NCBI RefSeq assembly: GCF_016907085.1
Contig: NZ_JAFBBJ010000001.1
Coordinates: forward strand, 3,162,001-3,226,000
Reading direction: 5' to 3'
From: Clavibacter michiganensis
Lineage (GTDB): Bacteria > Actinomycetota > Actinomycetes > Actinomycetales > Microbacteriaceae
DNA: 64,000 nucleotides
The notes under the pieces were generated by a model that was given only the letters and a program-made list of their open reading frames with translations, ran no database searches and was not told the origin of the DNA. Each line of letters begins with the position of its first letter. Position 1 is the first letter of the stretch. Positions 1 through 8,019 of the stretch are shown in pieces. The translations under genes were made by a program, and so were the position numbers.

Positions 1-1011
1 ATCGGCATGGTGATGATCATCATCGCCGGCCACATCGACCTGTCGGTCGGTTCCGTGGTGGCCCTCATCGGTGCCGTCTCCGGCGTGTTCGCGGTGAGCT
101 GGGGATGGCCCTGGTACATCTCCATCATCGCGAGCCTCGTGATCGGCGGCCTCATCGGCGCCTGGCAGGGCTTCTGGGTGGCGTACGTCGGCATCCCCGC
201 GTTCATCGTGACCCTCGCCGGCATGCTCACGTTCCGCGGCCTCGCGCAGATCGTCCTGCAGAACCGCCCCATCACGCCGTTCCCGGACGAGTACGTCTCC
301 GTCGGCGCGGGCTTCCTGCCCGACCCCTCGGGCGGCACCTCCTACCTCGAGTGGGTCACCGTCACGCTGGGCGTGCTGGCCGCGGTCTTCCTCGTCGCGC
401 AGCAGCTCCGCGAGCGTCGCGCCCGCGTCAAGCTCAACCTCGAGGACGAGCCCTTCGCCTGGTTCATCACCAAGCTCGCCACAATCGCGATCCTCGTGCT
501 CGGCATCACGTACCTGCTCGCCAGCTACCAGGGCACGCCGATCGTGCTGCTGATCCTCGCGGTCCTCGTCCTCGTCTACACGGCGGTGATGAACCGCAGC
601 ATCTTCGGTCGTCACATCTACGCCCGAGGCGGCAACCTCAACGCGGCGCAGCTGTCCGGCATCAACACGAAGCGCGTCGACTTCCTGCTCTTCGTGAACA
701 TGGGCTTCCTGGCCGCGCTCGCGGGCATCGCCTTCACGGCCCGCAGCAACTCGGCGCTCCCCTCGGCAGGCAACGGCTTCGAGCTCGACGCCATCGCCGC
801 GGTGTTCATCGGCGGCGCGGCCGTCACCGGCGGCATCGGCACCGTGACCGGCGCCATGATCGGTGGTCTGATCATGGGCGTGCTCAACAACGGCATGTCG
901 CTGCTCGGCCTCGGCACGGAGTACCAGCAGCTCATCAAGGGCCTCGTGCTCCTGCTGGCCGTCGCGTTCGACGTCTTCAACAAGAGCCGCGGATCCAAGT
1001 CCGCGACCTGA
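1..1011 (+). CDS. Sugar ABC transporter permease, XylH-like (5' end outside window)
   Basis: Inner-membrane permease of a carbohydrate ABC transporter. The reading frame is open from base 1 and 336 residues are visible, so the amino terminus lies upstream. The visible part starts in a hydrophobic helix followed by the GHIDLSVGS segment typical of ribose/xylose-type permeases (RbsC/XylH/MmsB), and has about eight or nine further membrane segments. It ends in the glycine-rich VFIGGAAVTGGIGTVTGA region that the family carries near the C terminus. A convergent xylose isomerase downstream makes xylose the likeliest substrate; that is inference from context. A strong hairpin follows the stop codon. 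The ATPase and binding-protein partners would be upstream, outside the window. Confidence 0.9.
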   Translation: MGMVMIIIAGHIDLSVGSVVALIGAVSGVFAVSWGWPWYISIIASLVIGGLIGAWQGFWVAYVGIPAFIVTLAGMLTFRGLAQIVLQNRPITPFPDEYVSVGAGFLPDPSGGTSYLEWVTVTLGVLAAVFLVAQQLRERRARVKLNLEDEPFAWFITKLATIAILVLGITYLLASYQGTPIVLLILAVLVLVYTAVMNRSIFGRHIYARGGNLNAAQLSGINTKRVDFLLFVNMGFLAALAGIAFTARSNSALPSAGNGFELDAIAAVFIGGAAVTGGIGTVTGAMIGGLIMGVLNNGMSLLGLGTEYQQLIKGLVLLLAVAFDVFNKSRGSKSAT

Positions 1012-1035
1012 TCCACCCGCGCTGATTCGCAGACG

Positions 1036-1069
1036 AAGGGCCCGGCATCCGAGTGGATGCCGGGCCCTT
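1036..1069. terminator. Perfect 15-bp hairpin after the permease gene
   Basis: The arms at 1036-1050 and 1055-1069 are exact reverse complements around a 4-nt loop (gagt). The hairpin sits 25 bases after the permease stop. It has no strong U tract, which is common in high-G+C actinobacteria. Nearly the same hairpin recurs at 2395-2426, together with its flank. Confidence 0.8.
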
Positions 1070-1085
1070 CTGTCGTGCGGGGTGC
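1037..1085 (+). repeat. Left copy of a 49-bp direct repeat flanking the low-G+C insert
   Basis: Bases 1037-1085 match 2395-2443 at 46 of 49 positions by hand alignment. The match covers the terminator hairpin and about 17 bases beyond it, so it is more than two independent terminators that look alike. The two copies bracket the atypical gene at 1257-2276. Confidence 0.8.
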
Positions 1086-1244
1086 TAGCTCGTGCAGGTG
1101 CTTTGCTCCCTGCGGAAATATGAGCATACACAAACCACCTGTCGGGCGGGCGCGGACTGTAGCTCAAAAAAGGCATGCGCTTCGCCACAAAGTAGCAGCA
1201 GCGACGCCCCCGCAATGGGGGTCTTCTTGTTTGAGATGAGGCGT
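1086..1244. other. Left flank of the insert, with a terminator-like hairpin
   Basis: A-rich DNA unlike its surroundings. It holds a hairpin at 1207-1221 (five C, loop gcaat, five G) followed by a T-rich tail, which looks like a Rho-independent terminator with no recognisable gene in front of it. An in-frame ATG at 1092 exists for the next gene, but the 55 extra codons look like read-through of noncoding DNA. A short tRNA-like string (gtagctcaa) occurs near 1160, but no tRNA can be folded. Confidence 0.4.
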
Positions 1245-1250
1245 TATCCT
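1245..1250 (+). promoter_or_regulatory. -10 element TATCCT, leaderless start of the insert gene
   Basis: TATCCT is followed by exactly 6 nt and then the ATG at 1257, the same spacing seen at several chromosomal genes in this window. It supports 1257 as the start codon and suggests a leaderless transcript. Confidence 0.5.
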
Positions 1251-1256
1251 CCCCTT

Positions 1257-2276
1257 ATGGCGGTAGAGACATATTTGGTTTGGTGTCGAGTTGCGGGCCC
1301 CTCGCTCCCACGAGAACTTATAAAAATTGGCGACGTGCTGATTGGCCCAGTCGAAAAAGGTGAAACGCCACCGGTCGTGGGTACTGGGTCTATAGAGTCA
1401 ACAATGTACTCTCACTTTAATCAACCCGAATCTTATCCCATAGTTTCCGGGCAGTGTTGGATGCGTGTACCAGTAGAAGCCGAATCGGTGTACGAAGCGC
1501 AAAAGCTCGTCGCCATGACATGGGCGCCTCGCGTGGCTGCTGCTTTGACCCTGGCGCACAGAGGTATTGCATACCGTATACAGGTTGTGGGAACTACTCG
1601 ACCTGAGGTTGGCGGCGAATCATCTGGCCCGACGCATGCAACGCAATTCTGGGTTGATGTACCCATGGATCTACCGACCATGCAACGAGTGGCGCTGTAC
1701 CTAGAAAATGCGGTGGAGTCCGATGCTCTAGATACTGCTACGCAACTCCTCATGCGTGGCCAATACCTCAAAGACTCGGGAGATAGTCCGACTTTTAAGT
1801 CGGGCGCAGTGCTCGCGCACTTCCAGTGCATAGAGCGCATATCCACGTTCTTTCCCGGAGTCGAGGCGCCTGACGGCGACGATCGGCGCGTAGCGATTGT
1901 TAATAAGTTGCGGGATGATCTGCAAACGAAAACAAAGCTGCATAAGCAGATGGAGTCGATTCGAACTGCGAGAAACGCGCTCGAGCGTCTGGATAATAGA
2001 TTTGCCGACATGAAGATCAGAAACGCCGGTAAGGCTCTGGGTCTCGGAGCAGACTGGATCGACGAGGCTGTCAAGCTCACCCAGTTTAGAAATCAACGGC
2101 TGGGTCATGGCGGAACTCTGGCTAGCGACGAAGAGCTTGAGTATTGGCTCAATTCAAGCACTGGGCTTGAGGGGCGATCGTTTGAGGTGGCAGCACACAT
2201 GGTTGCCGCGCTCACTCACTTTTTGTGGCAAAAACGTCAGGCGGACGCGGAGAAAGTGGTTGCTGAAATACATTGA
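1257..2276 (+). CDS. Unrecognised protein with a possible HEPN-type C-terminal domain, on a low-G+C insert
   Basis: 339 residues, not recognised as a named family. The start at 1257 is chosen because a TATCCT element lies 6 nt upstream and the upstream in-frame extension reads as noncoding. The N-terminal two thirds is a mixed alpha/beta region without signal peptide or membrane segment. The last 120 residues are mainly helical and contain R278-N-Q-R-L-G-H284, which fits the R-x(4-6)-H signature of HEPN ribonuclease domains. That family call is inference from a short motif plus predicted helix content. Base composition is near 50% G+C with AT-ending codons, against about 72% around it, so recent acquisition is likely. 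Direct repeats of the neighbouring terminator bracket it. It could be a lone defence or toxin-like gene, or a cargo gene of unknown role. Confidence 0.75.
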   Translation: MAVETYLVWCRVAGPSLPRELIKIGDVLIGPVEKGETPPVVGTGSIESTMYSHFNQPESYPIVSGQCWMRVPVEAESVYEAQKLVAMTWAPRVAAALTLAHRGIAYRIQVVGTTRPEVGGESSGPTHATQFWVDVPMDLPTMQRVALYLENAVESDALDTATQLLMRGQYLKDSGDSPTFKSGAVLAHFQCIERISTFFPGVEAPDGDDRRVAIVNKLRDDLQTKTKLHKQMESIRTARNALERLDNRFADMKIRNAGKALGLGADWIDEAVKLTQFRNQRLGHGGTLASDEELEYWLNSSTGLEGRSFEVAAHMVAALTHFLWQKRQADAEKVVAEIH

Positions 2277-2394
2277 CCAGAGTCCTCTTAGAGAGCTACA
2301 TGACCGGCGCAGCGCCGCCATCAAAATTTCAGGATGCGATGGATACAGCGATCCGCCGCCGCCTTTTGGCTGTGCACACTTGACTGAGCTGCAG
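2277..2394. other. Right flank of the insert
   Basis: 118 bases of A/T-richer DNA between the insert gene and the right repeat. No gene, clear promoter or integrase remnant is visible. Confidence 0.4.
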
Positions 2395-2443
2395 AGGGCC
2401 CGGCATCCGAGTGCATGCCGGGCCCTTCCGTCGTACGGGGTGC
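2395..2443 (+). repeat. Right copy of the 49-bp direct repeat; includes the xylA terminator
   Basis: Differs from 1037-1085 at three positions. Its hairpin (arms 2395-2406 and 2415-2426) lies just beyond the xylA stop on the minus strand and would terminate xylA, so this copy may mark the original permease/xylA junction. After the 49 bp, short blocks (agctc, then caggtgct) recur in order on both sides, so the original duplication may have been longer. Confidence 0.8.
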
Positions 2444-2453
2444 GGGGGAAGCT

Positions 2454-3647
2454 CTAGGAGCGCGCGCCCATCAGGTGCTCGAGCGCCAGCTGGTTGAGGC
2501 GCACGAAGCCGAAGCCCTTCGCGTCGAAGTACTCGTCGGCCGCGAAGTCCTCGTAGGAGGAGCGGTCGGCGAGGATGTCGTCGTAGGACTCGCCCTCGTT
2601 CAGCGTCGGCGTGTAGATGTCCTGGACCTTGGCGGCGGCCAGCGCCTCCTGGACCTCGGGGTCGGCGCGGAACGCCTGCGCGCGCTCCTTGAGGAGCAGG
2701 TACATGCGCATGTTCGCGGCGGCGGAGTCCCACACGCCCGTGATGTCCTCGGTGCGGCTGGGCTTGTAGTCGAAGTGACGCGGGCCGTCGTAGGAGCGGC
2801 CGCCGCCCACGCCGCCGTTCTCCAGCAGGTCGACGAGCGAGAACGCGTTCTGCAGGTCGCCGTGGCCGAAGACGAGGTCCTGGTCGTACTTGATGCCGCG
2901 CTGGCCGTTGAGGTCGATGTGGAAGAGCTTGCCCTGGTACAGCGCCTGCATGATGCCGGCGGTGAAGTTGAGGCCCGCCATCTGCTCGTGGCCGACCTCG
3001 GGGTTCACGCCGACGAGCTCGGGGCGCTCGAGGGTCTCGATGAAGGCGAGCGCGTGGCCGAGCGTGGGCAGCAGGATGTCGCCGCGGGGCTCGTTGGGCT
3101 TCGGCTCGATCGCGAAGCGGATGTCGTAGCCCTTGTCGGTGACGTAGTCGCCGAGGAGGTTGACGGCCTCGCGGTAGCGCTCGAGCGCACCGCGGACGTC
3201 CTTGGCGGAGTCGTACTCGGCGCCCTCGCGGCCGCCCCACATCACGAACGTCTGCGCGCCGAGCTCGGCGGCGAGGTCGATGTTGCGGAGCACCTTGCGG
3301 ATCGCGAACCGGCGGACGGCGCGGTCGTTGGAGGTGAAGCCGCCGTCCTTGAAGACGGGGGCCGAGAAGAGGTTCGTGGTGACCATCGGCACGACGATGC
3401 CGGTGTCGCTGAGCGCGCCCTTGAGGCGGTCGATCTGCGTCTGGCGCTCCGCGTCGGTGGAGCCGAAGGCGAAGAGGTCGTCGTCATGGAACGTGAGGCC
3501 GTAGGCGCCCAGCTCCGAGATGCGCTCGACGCCCTCGACCACGTCGAGGTCGGAGCGGGTGGGGCCGCCGAAGGGATCGGCCCCCGTGTATCCGATGGTC
3601 CAGAGTCCGAACGAGAACTTGTCCTCGCGGGTGGGGGTGAGCGCCAT
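2454..3647 (-). CDS. xylA: Xylose isomerase
   Basis: Cytoplasmic TIM-barrel enzyme that converts D-xylose to D-xylulose (and glucose to fructose) using two divalent metals. The length of 397 residues is normal for the actinobacterial class. The N-terminal [10 protein letters not shown] segment, the catalytic His in GLTFHDDDL, and the metal-binding histidine/aspartates in [10 protein letters not shown] and [12 protein letters not shown] are all present. An AGGAGA ribosome site lies just before the ATG at 3647. It converges on the sugar permease gene, with the insert between them. No xylulokinase or xylose regulator is in the window. Confidence 0.97.
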   Translation of the reverse strand: MALTPTREDKFSFGLWTIGYTGADPFGGPTRSDLDVVEGVERISELGAYGLTFHDDDLFAFGSTDAERQTQIDRLKGALSDTGIVVPMVTTNLFSAPVFKDGGFTSNDRAVRRFAIRKVLRNIDLAAELGAQTFVMWGGREGAEYDSAKDVRGALERYREAVNLLGDYVTDKGYDIRFAIEPKPNEPRGDILLPTLGHALAFIETLERPELVGVNPEVGHEQMAGLNFTAGIMQALYQGKLFHIDLNGQRGIKYDQDLVFGHGDLQNAFSLVDLLENGGVGGGRSYDGPRHFDYKPSRTEDITGVWDSAAANMRMYLLLKERAQAFRADPEVQEALAAAKVQDIYTPTLNEGESYDDILADRSSYEDFAADEYFDAKGFGFVRLNQLALEHLMGARS

Positions 3648-3853
3648 GGTGTCTCCTGTCAGCGTCGTCGGTGATTTGTTGCTGACTACAACCTAACCGG
3701 AGCGGGCCCGCGGCACAACGTCGACACGGCGCCGGGGCGGGTCGGCTGGACGCGCCGCGGGGGCCCGGGCAGGATGGCAGGAGGTCGTCGTCGACCGCGC
3801 GCGTGCGCATCCGCCGGCCCGCCATCGCCCCGACGGAGAGGTCCCCGCCCGCC
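3648..3853. promoter_or_regulatory. Divergent promoter region of xylA and the beta-glucosidase gene
   Basis: 206 bases between divergent genes. Close to xylA is an A/T-richer stretch (3671-3700) containing GTTG-N7-CAAC, a weak inverted repeat that could be an operator for a ROK-family sugar repressor. That is a guess from position and composition. The rest is G+C-rich without a clear signal. Confidence 0.35.
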
Positions 3854-5359
3854 ATGACCGACGCATCGCCCGCCGCACCCGGTTCGCCTCGGGACCCCGC
3901 CGACGACCGAGGGGAGGGGCTCGCGTTCCCGCCCGGCTTCCTGTTCGGATCCGCCACCGCGGCCTACCAGATCGAGGGCGCGGTCGACGAGGGCGGCCGC
4001 GGCCCCTCCATCTGGGACACCTTCAGCCGCACGCCCGGGAAGGTGCTCGGCGGGGACACGGGCGACGTCGCCGACGACCACTACCACCGGCTCGAGTCCG
4101 ACCTCGACCTGATGCAGGCGCTGGGCCTCGAGGCGTACCGCTTCTCGATCGCGTGGCCGCGCATCCAGCCGACCGGGCGCGGCCCCGCGAACGCGGACGG
4201 GCTCGCCTTCTACGGTCGGCTCGTCGACGGGCTCGTCGCGCGGGGGATCACGCCCATCGCGACGCTCTACCACTGGGACCTCCCGCAGGCGCTCGAGGAC
4301 GAGGGCGGCTGGACCAACCGGGAGACCGCGTACGCGTTCGCCGACTACGCGCGGATCATGGGCGAGGCGCTGGGCGATCGCGTCGGCACCTGGACCACGC
4401 TCAACGAGCCGTGGTGCTCGGCGTACCTCGGCTACGCGGCCGGCGTGCACGCGCCCGGTCGCACCGACGCGGAGGACTCGTTCCGCGCGGTGCACCACCT
4501 CAACCTCGCGCACGGGCTCGCGGTCCGCGCGCTCCGGGAGGTCGTGCCGGCGGACGCGCGCTTCTCCATCACGCTGAACCTGCACGTGATCCGCGGCGAG
4601 GGCGGCACGGGGGCGGAGGCCGTGCGGCGCGTCGACGGCGTCGGCAACCGCGTGTTCCTCGACCCGCTGCTGCACGGGCGGTACCCCGCGGACGTGCTCG
4701 CGGACACCGCCTCGATCACGGACTGGTCCTTCGTGCTGCCCGGCGACACCGAGCTCATCCGCCAGCCGCTGCACCTGCTGGGGGTCAACTACTACAACAC
4801 CAGCCGGGTGCGGATGCGGGACGGCTCCTCGGCGGGCGGCGGCACCTCCATCCATGGCGACGTCGCCGCGACGCCGTTCCCCGGGACGGACGACGTCGAG
4901 TTCCTGGAGCAGCCCGGCCCGTACACGGCGATGGGCTGGAACATCGAGCCCCAGGGCCTCGAGGACCTGCTCGTCTCGCTGCACGGGGAGTTCCCCGACC
5001 TGCCGCTCATGGTGACGGAGAACGGGGCCGCGTTCGACGACGAGGTGACCATGGGCGACGACGGCGTGCGCGCCGTGCACGACCCCGCGCGGATCGACTA
5101 CCTGTCGCGGCACTTCGCCGCGGCCCACCGCGCGATCGAGCGCGGCGTGGACCTCCGCGGCTACCAGGTGTGGTCGCTCCTCGACAACTTCGAGTGGGCA
5201 TTCGGGTACTCGAAGCGCTTCGGCATCGTGCACGTCGACTACGCCACGCAGGAGCGCACGCCCAAGGACAGCGCGCTCTGGTACGCGCGTCTCATCGCCG
5301 ACCGCGCCATCCCCGCGGCCGACGCGCGACCCGAGCGCCACGTGCGTCCCGGGGCGTGA
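3854..5359 (+). CDS. GH1 family beta-glucosidase
   Basis: Retaining glycoside hydrolase of family 1, expected to release glucose from cellobiose and aryl beta-glucosides. The fold starts with [14 protein letters not shown], has the acid/base Glu185 in TLNEPW and the nucleophile Glu389 in VTENG. The 501 residues after the chosen start fit the family. The ATG at 3854 is preferred over an ATG 51 bases upstream because a GGAGAGG-like site precedes it and the upstream codons look noncoding. No signal peptide is seen, so it probably acts on imported disaccharides. The stop overlaps the start of the acetyltransferase (GTGA), so the two are likely co-translated. Confidence 0.93.
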   Translation: MTDASPAAPGSPRDPADDRGEGLAFPPGFLFGSATAAYQIEGAVDEGGRGPSIWDTFSRTPGKVLGGDTGDVADDHYHRLESDLDLMQALGLEAYRFSIAWPRIQPTGRGPANADGLAFYGRLVDGLVARGITPIATLYHWDLPQALEDEGGWTNRETAYAFADYARIMGEALGDRVGTWTTLNEPWCSAYLGYAAGVHAPGRTDAEDSFRAVHHLNLAHGLAVRALREVVPADARFSITLNLHVIRGEGGTGAEAVRRVDGVGNRVFLDPLLHGRYPADVLADTASITDWSFVLPGDTELIRQPLHLLGVNYYNTSRVRMRDGSSAGGGTSIHGDVAATPFPGTDDVEFLEQPGPYTAMGWNIEPQGLEDLLVSLHGEFPDLPLMVTENGAAFDDEVTMGDDGVRAVHDPARIDYLSRHFAAAHRAIERGVDLRGYQVWSLLDNFEWAFGYSKRFGIVHVDYATQERTPKDSALWYARLIADRAIPAADARPERHVRPGA

Positions 5360-5922
5360 GCGGGCCCCCGCCCGGCACCGACGAGCGCGCCGTGCTCGCG
5401 GACGGCGTCGTGATGCGGCCCGCGCGGATCACGGACGCCGCCGCGCTCGCCGCGGCGTACCGCGCCAATCGGGAGCACCTCCGCCCCTTCGAGCCCGCGC
5501 GCACGGATGCCTTCTTCACGTCGGCGGGTCAGCGCGCGCAGCTCGCGGGGCGCATCGCCGAGCGGGCGGCCGGATCCGGCCTGCCGTACCTGATCGTCGA
5601 GGGCGACCGCGTCATCGGCCGCTGCGACCTGTTCGCGGTGAAGCGCGGCGCGGCGCAGAGCGCGAGCCTCGGCTACTGGATCGACCGGGAGAGGCAGGGC
5701 AGGGGGCTCGCGACGGCGGCGGCCCGGGAGGCGGTCCGCATCGCGCGCGCCGCCGGGCTGCACCGGCTGGAGGCGTCGACGCTGGTGGGGAACGGCGGGT
5801 CCGAGGAGGTGCTCACGCGCGCCGGGTTCGACGCCATCGGGATCGCCCCGGCGTACCTGCGGATCGACGGCGCGTGGAGCGACCACACCCTCTGGCAGCG
5901 GGTGGTCGACGGCGCGCGGTGA
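5356..5922 (+). CDS. GNAT family N-acetyltransferase (RimJ/RimL-like)
   Basis: 188 residues from a GTG that overlaps the beta-glucosidase stop. The acetyl-CoA binding core reads [16 protein letters not shown] (a QGRGLA pyrophosphate loop), followed by the [21 protein letters not shown] strand-helix typical of the RimJ/RimL branch (in which the [14 protein letters not shown] part usually reads as N-x-x-S). The substrate may be a protein N terminus or a small amine and cannot be told from sequence. Translational coupling to the glucosidase does not by itself imply a common pathway. Confidence 0.85.
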   Translation: MSGPPPGTDERAVLADGVVMRPARITDAAALAAAYRANREHLRPFEPARTDAFFTSAGQRAQLAGRIAERAAGSGLPYLIVEGDRVIGRCDLFAVKRGAAQSASLGYWIDRERQGRGLATAAAREAVRIARAAGLHRLEASTLVGNGGSEEVLTRAGFDAIGIAPAYLRIDGAWSDHTLWQRVVDGAR

Positions 5923-5961
5923 CCGCGTCCGGCCCGCGATCGGCGTGCGCGTCGTCGGCGC

Positions 5962-6399
5962 TCAGGCGTCGAGGAGCAGCTCGGTCATGCTGCGCAGGCG
6001 CGCCTGCGCGGTCGAGTCGGCGCCGCTGCGGTGGACGACGTCGTCGTGCACCTGGTCGGCGACCCGCAGGAGGTCGGGCAGGATGCCGCGCCCGCGCTCC
6101 GTGAGCGCGATGAGGAGGCGGCGCTCGTCGGCCTGGTCGCGCTGGCGCGTGATGTAGCCGAGGAGCTCCAGGCGCTTGAACAGCGGGGACAGCGTGCCCG
6201 GCGTGAGCTGCACGGCGTCGCTCAGGTCGCCCGCGCGGCGGGGGTCCTGCTCGTGCAGCGCGAGCATCACGAGGTACTGCGGGTGCGTGAGGTGGTAGGG
6301 CTTGAGCAACGGCCTGTAGAGCGAGATCACCGCTCGGGATGCGGCGGCCAGCAGCAGTCCCATGTCGCGGTCGAGCAGCGCTCCGTCGTGGTCCGTCAT
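5962..6399 (-). CDS. MarR/OhrR-like transcriptional regulator lacking the redox cysteine
   Basis: 145 residues with a winged helix between about residues 45 and 110. ASRAVISLYRPLLKPYHLTHPQYLVML, DAVQLTPGTLSPLFKRLELLGYI and DERRLLIALT follow the OhrR branch of MarR. In OhrR a peroxide-sensing Cys sits near residue 15 (LENQLC in Bacillus). The aligned position here is Gly14 and no other Cys is present. It therefore probably does not sense organic peroxides by that route. An AGGAGGA ribosome site precedes the ATG at 6399. No ohr gene is adjacent. Confidence 0.9.
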   Translation of the reverse strand: MTDHDGALLDRDMGLLLAAASRAVISLYRPLLKPYHLTHPQYLVMLALHEQDPRRAGDLSDAVQLTPGTLSPLFKRLELLGYITRQRDQADERRLLIALTERGRGILPDLLRVADQVHDDVVHRSGADSTAQARLRSMTELLLDA

Positions 6400-6523
6400 G
6401 TGTCCTCCTGGCCGTCTGCGAGACGCGTCCCCCGACGGCCTGATCCCTTCGGACGCTACTCCCGAGATCGAGCAGCGGCGCGACCGGGGACCGCACGCAC
6501 AGCCCGCGCGGAGGCCCGCGTCA

Positions 6524-6859
6524 TCACTCGGTGCCGGGCGGCATCCACCCCTGCTCCATCTGGTGGCGGCGCACCCGGGCGACCGCGCGGTCCGCGTCGA
6601 CCGGCACGGCCTCCCAGATGATGCCGGAGCCGTCGAGCCAGCCCAGCGCGAGCATGGTGTCGGCCAGGTCCTCCACGAACATGGCCACCGTCGTGCCGTG
6701 CGAGCGGATGAGGTCGCCGTGCAGGCTCCAGCCGAAGTACGCGGACAGGTACCTGGCCTGCTCGGAGTGGCTGCGCTGCAGGTGCCGGTTCTGCCGCTCG
6801 GTGGATCCGCCCGAGGCCTGGACCTCGTCCTGCAGCTCGTCGCCGTGCTCGTCCGACAT
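6524..6859 (-). CDS. Small hypothetical protein
   Basis: 111 residues, not recognised. Charged and hydrophilic at the N terminus, with a more ordered middle (YLSAYFGWSLHGDLIRSHGTTVAMFVEDLADTMLALGWLDG). No signal peptide, membrane segment or metal motif. A GAGGA ribosome site precedes the ATG, and codon use matches neighbouring genes, so it is probably real. It lies 124 bases upstream of the MarR gene on the same strand and might share its transcript. Confidence 0.65.
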   Translation of the reverse strand: MSDEHGDELQDEVQASGGSTERQNRHLQRSHSEQARYLSAYFGWSLHGDLIRSHGTTVAMFVEDLADTMLALGWLDGSGIIWEAVPVDADRAVARVRRHQMEQGWMPPGTE

Positions 6860-6981
6860 GCGTCCTCGTCCCTCCGGGTCTCGGGCCCGCGGTGGACACC
6901 GGAGGCAGACCCCTCAGACACTACGGAGGACGTCCGACAATCCGCCAGGAGCGGGTCTGCCCGCGGCCCGCGAGCGGGGCC

Positions 6982-7938
6982 TCACGCCCGGCGGAGCTCC
7001 CAGTCGCCCACGCGCAGCCGAGCGAGCGCCTCGACGGCGGCGTGCACGGCGGGCGACGCGGATCCGCCCGGCGCCGTGACGACGTGGACCACGCGCTCGC
7101 CGACTCCGGAGATCCGCCGCCGGACGACGCCGCGGGGGAGGGGCGCGGTCGCGAGGGCCAGCGACGGCAGGAGGGCGACCCCGAGCCCCGCCTGCACCAT
7201 CCCCACGGCGGCGGCCGCGTTGTCCGTCTCGAAGGAGGTCGCCGGCGCGAAGCCGCTGCGGGCGCACGCGCTCACCAGGTGGCGGCGGCAGCGCACGCAG
7301 CCGGCGATCCACCGGTCGTCGGCGAGGTCGCGGAGCGCGAGCGGGCCGCGGTGCCGCAGCGCCCGCGCCTCCGGCAGCACGGCCCACAGCGTCTCGCGCC
7401 AGAGCGGCCGTGACTCCAGGCCGTCGAGGGAGCGCGCGGCGGGATCGTCCGGGTCGTCCGGGTAGGCGAAGGTCACGGCGACGTCGGCCTCGCGCGCGCG
7501 GACCGCCGCGACGGCCTCGGGCGGCTCGGCCTCGAGGTAGCCGAACCCGAGGCCCGGGTGCGCCGCCGCGAGGCCGCCGAGCAGCCGCGGCACGACGGTC
7601 GACGACGCCGACGGGAACGCCGCGACGCGGACGGTGCCCGCGCGGAGGCCCCGCAGGTCGTCGAGCTCGTCGGCCGCCTGGTCGATGGCGTGCACCACGG
7701 TCTCGGCGTGCCGCGCGAGGACCCGGCCGGCCTCCGTGAGGACGACGCCCCGGCCGGCGCGCGCCGTGACGGGCACGCCGATGCGCGCCTCCAGGCGCCG
7801 GAGCGTCTGCGACAGGGCCGGCTGGCTGACGCCGAGCGCCTGGGCGGCCGCGGTGATCGAGCCGCGGACGGCCAGGGCGTGCACCGCGGCGAGCGCGGCC
7901 GAGTCGAGGTCGCGTGCGGTGGAGGCAGCGTCGGTCAT
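6982..7938 (-). CDS. LysR family transcriptional regulator
   Basis: 318 residues. The N-terminal helix-turn-helix (AVRGSITAAAQALGVSQPALSQTLRRLEARIG, about residues 25-55) is canonical, followed by a two-lobed effector domain from about residue 95. The gene is transcribed away from the PLP-enzyme gene at 8020, and an inverted repeat with T-N11-A geometry lies between them, the usual arrangement for a LysR protein controlling its divergent neighbour. The effector is unknown; a substrate or product of the PLP enzyme is the simplest guess. Confidence 0.93.
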   Translation of the reverse strand: MTDAASTARDLDSAALAAVHALAVRGSITAAAQALGVSQPALSQTLRRLEARIGVPVTARAGRGVVLTEAGRVLARHAETVVHAIDQAADELDDLRGLRAGTVRVAAFPSASSTVVPRLLGGLAAAHPGLGFGYLEAEPPEAVAAVRAREADVAVTFAYPDDPDDPAARSLDGLESRPLWRETLWAVLPEARALRHRGPLALRDLADDRWIAGCVRCRRHLVSACARSGFAPATSFETDNAAAAVGMVQAGLGVALLPSLALATAPLPRGVVRRRISGVGERVVHVVTAPGGSASPAVHAAVEALARLRVGDWELRRA

Positions 7939-7946
7939 GCGCGGAT

Positions 7947-7963
7947 CATAACGCGCGCTTATG
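7947..7963. promoter_or_regulatory. LysR-type operator CATAA-N7-TTATG
   Basis: A perfect 5-bp inverted repeat with a 7-bp centre, containing the T-N11-A core (T7949, A7961). It lies 9 bases upstream of the lysR start and 57 bases before the PLP-enzyme start, where autoregulation plus divergent activation would be expected. Confidence 0.6.
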
Positions 7964-8019
7964 GGACGCATGCCGGGCGGGGTCTTGCTCGATGGATCCG
8001 CCCTCGTCACGCTGGACGC

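Noticed and set aside
1150..1205. tRNA fragment as attachment site of the insert
   Set aside because: Only a short D-arm-like string is present; no T arm or acceptor pairing can be drawn.
1092..1256. Upstream extension of the insert gene
   Set aside because: The extra 55 codons are low in recognisable structure and lie upstream of a well-placed -10 element.
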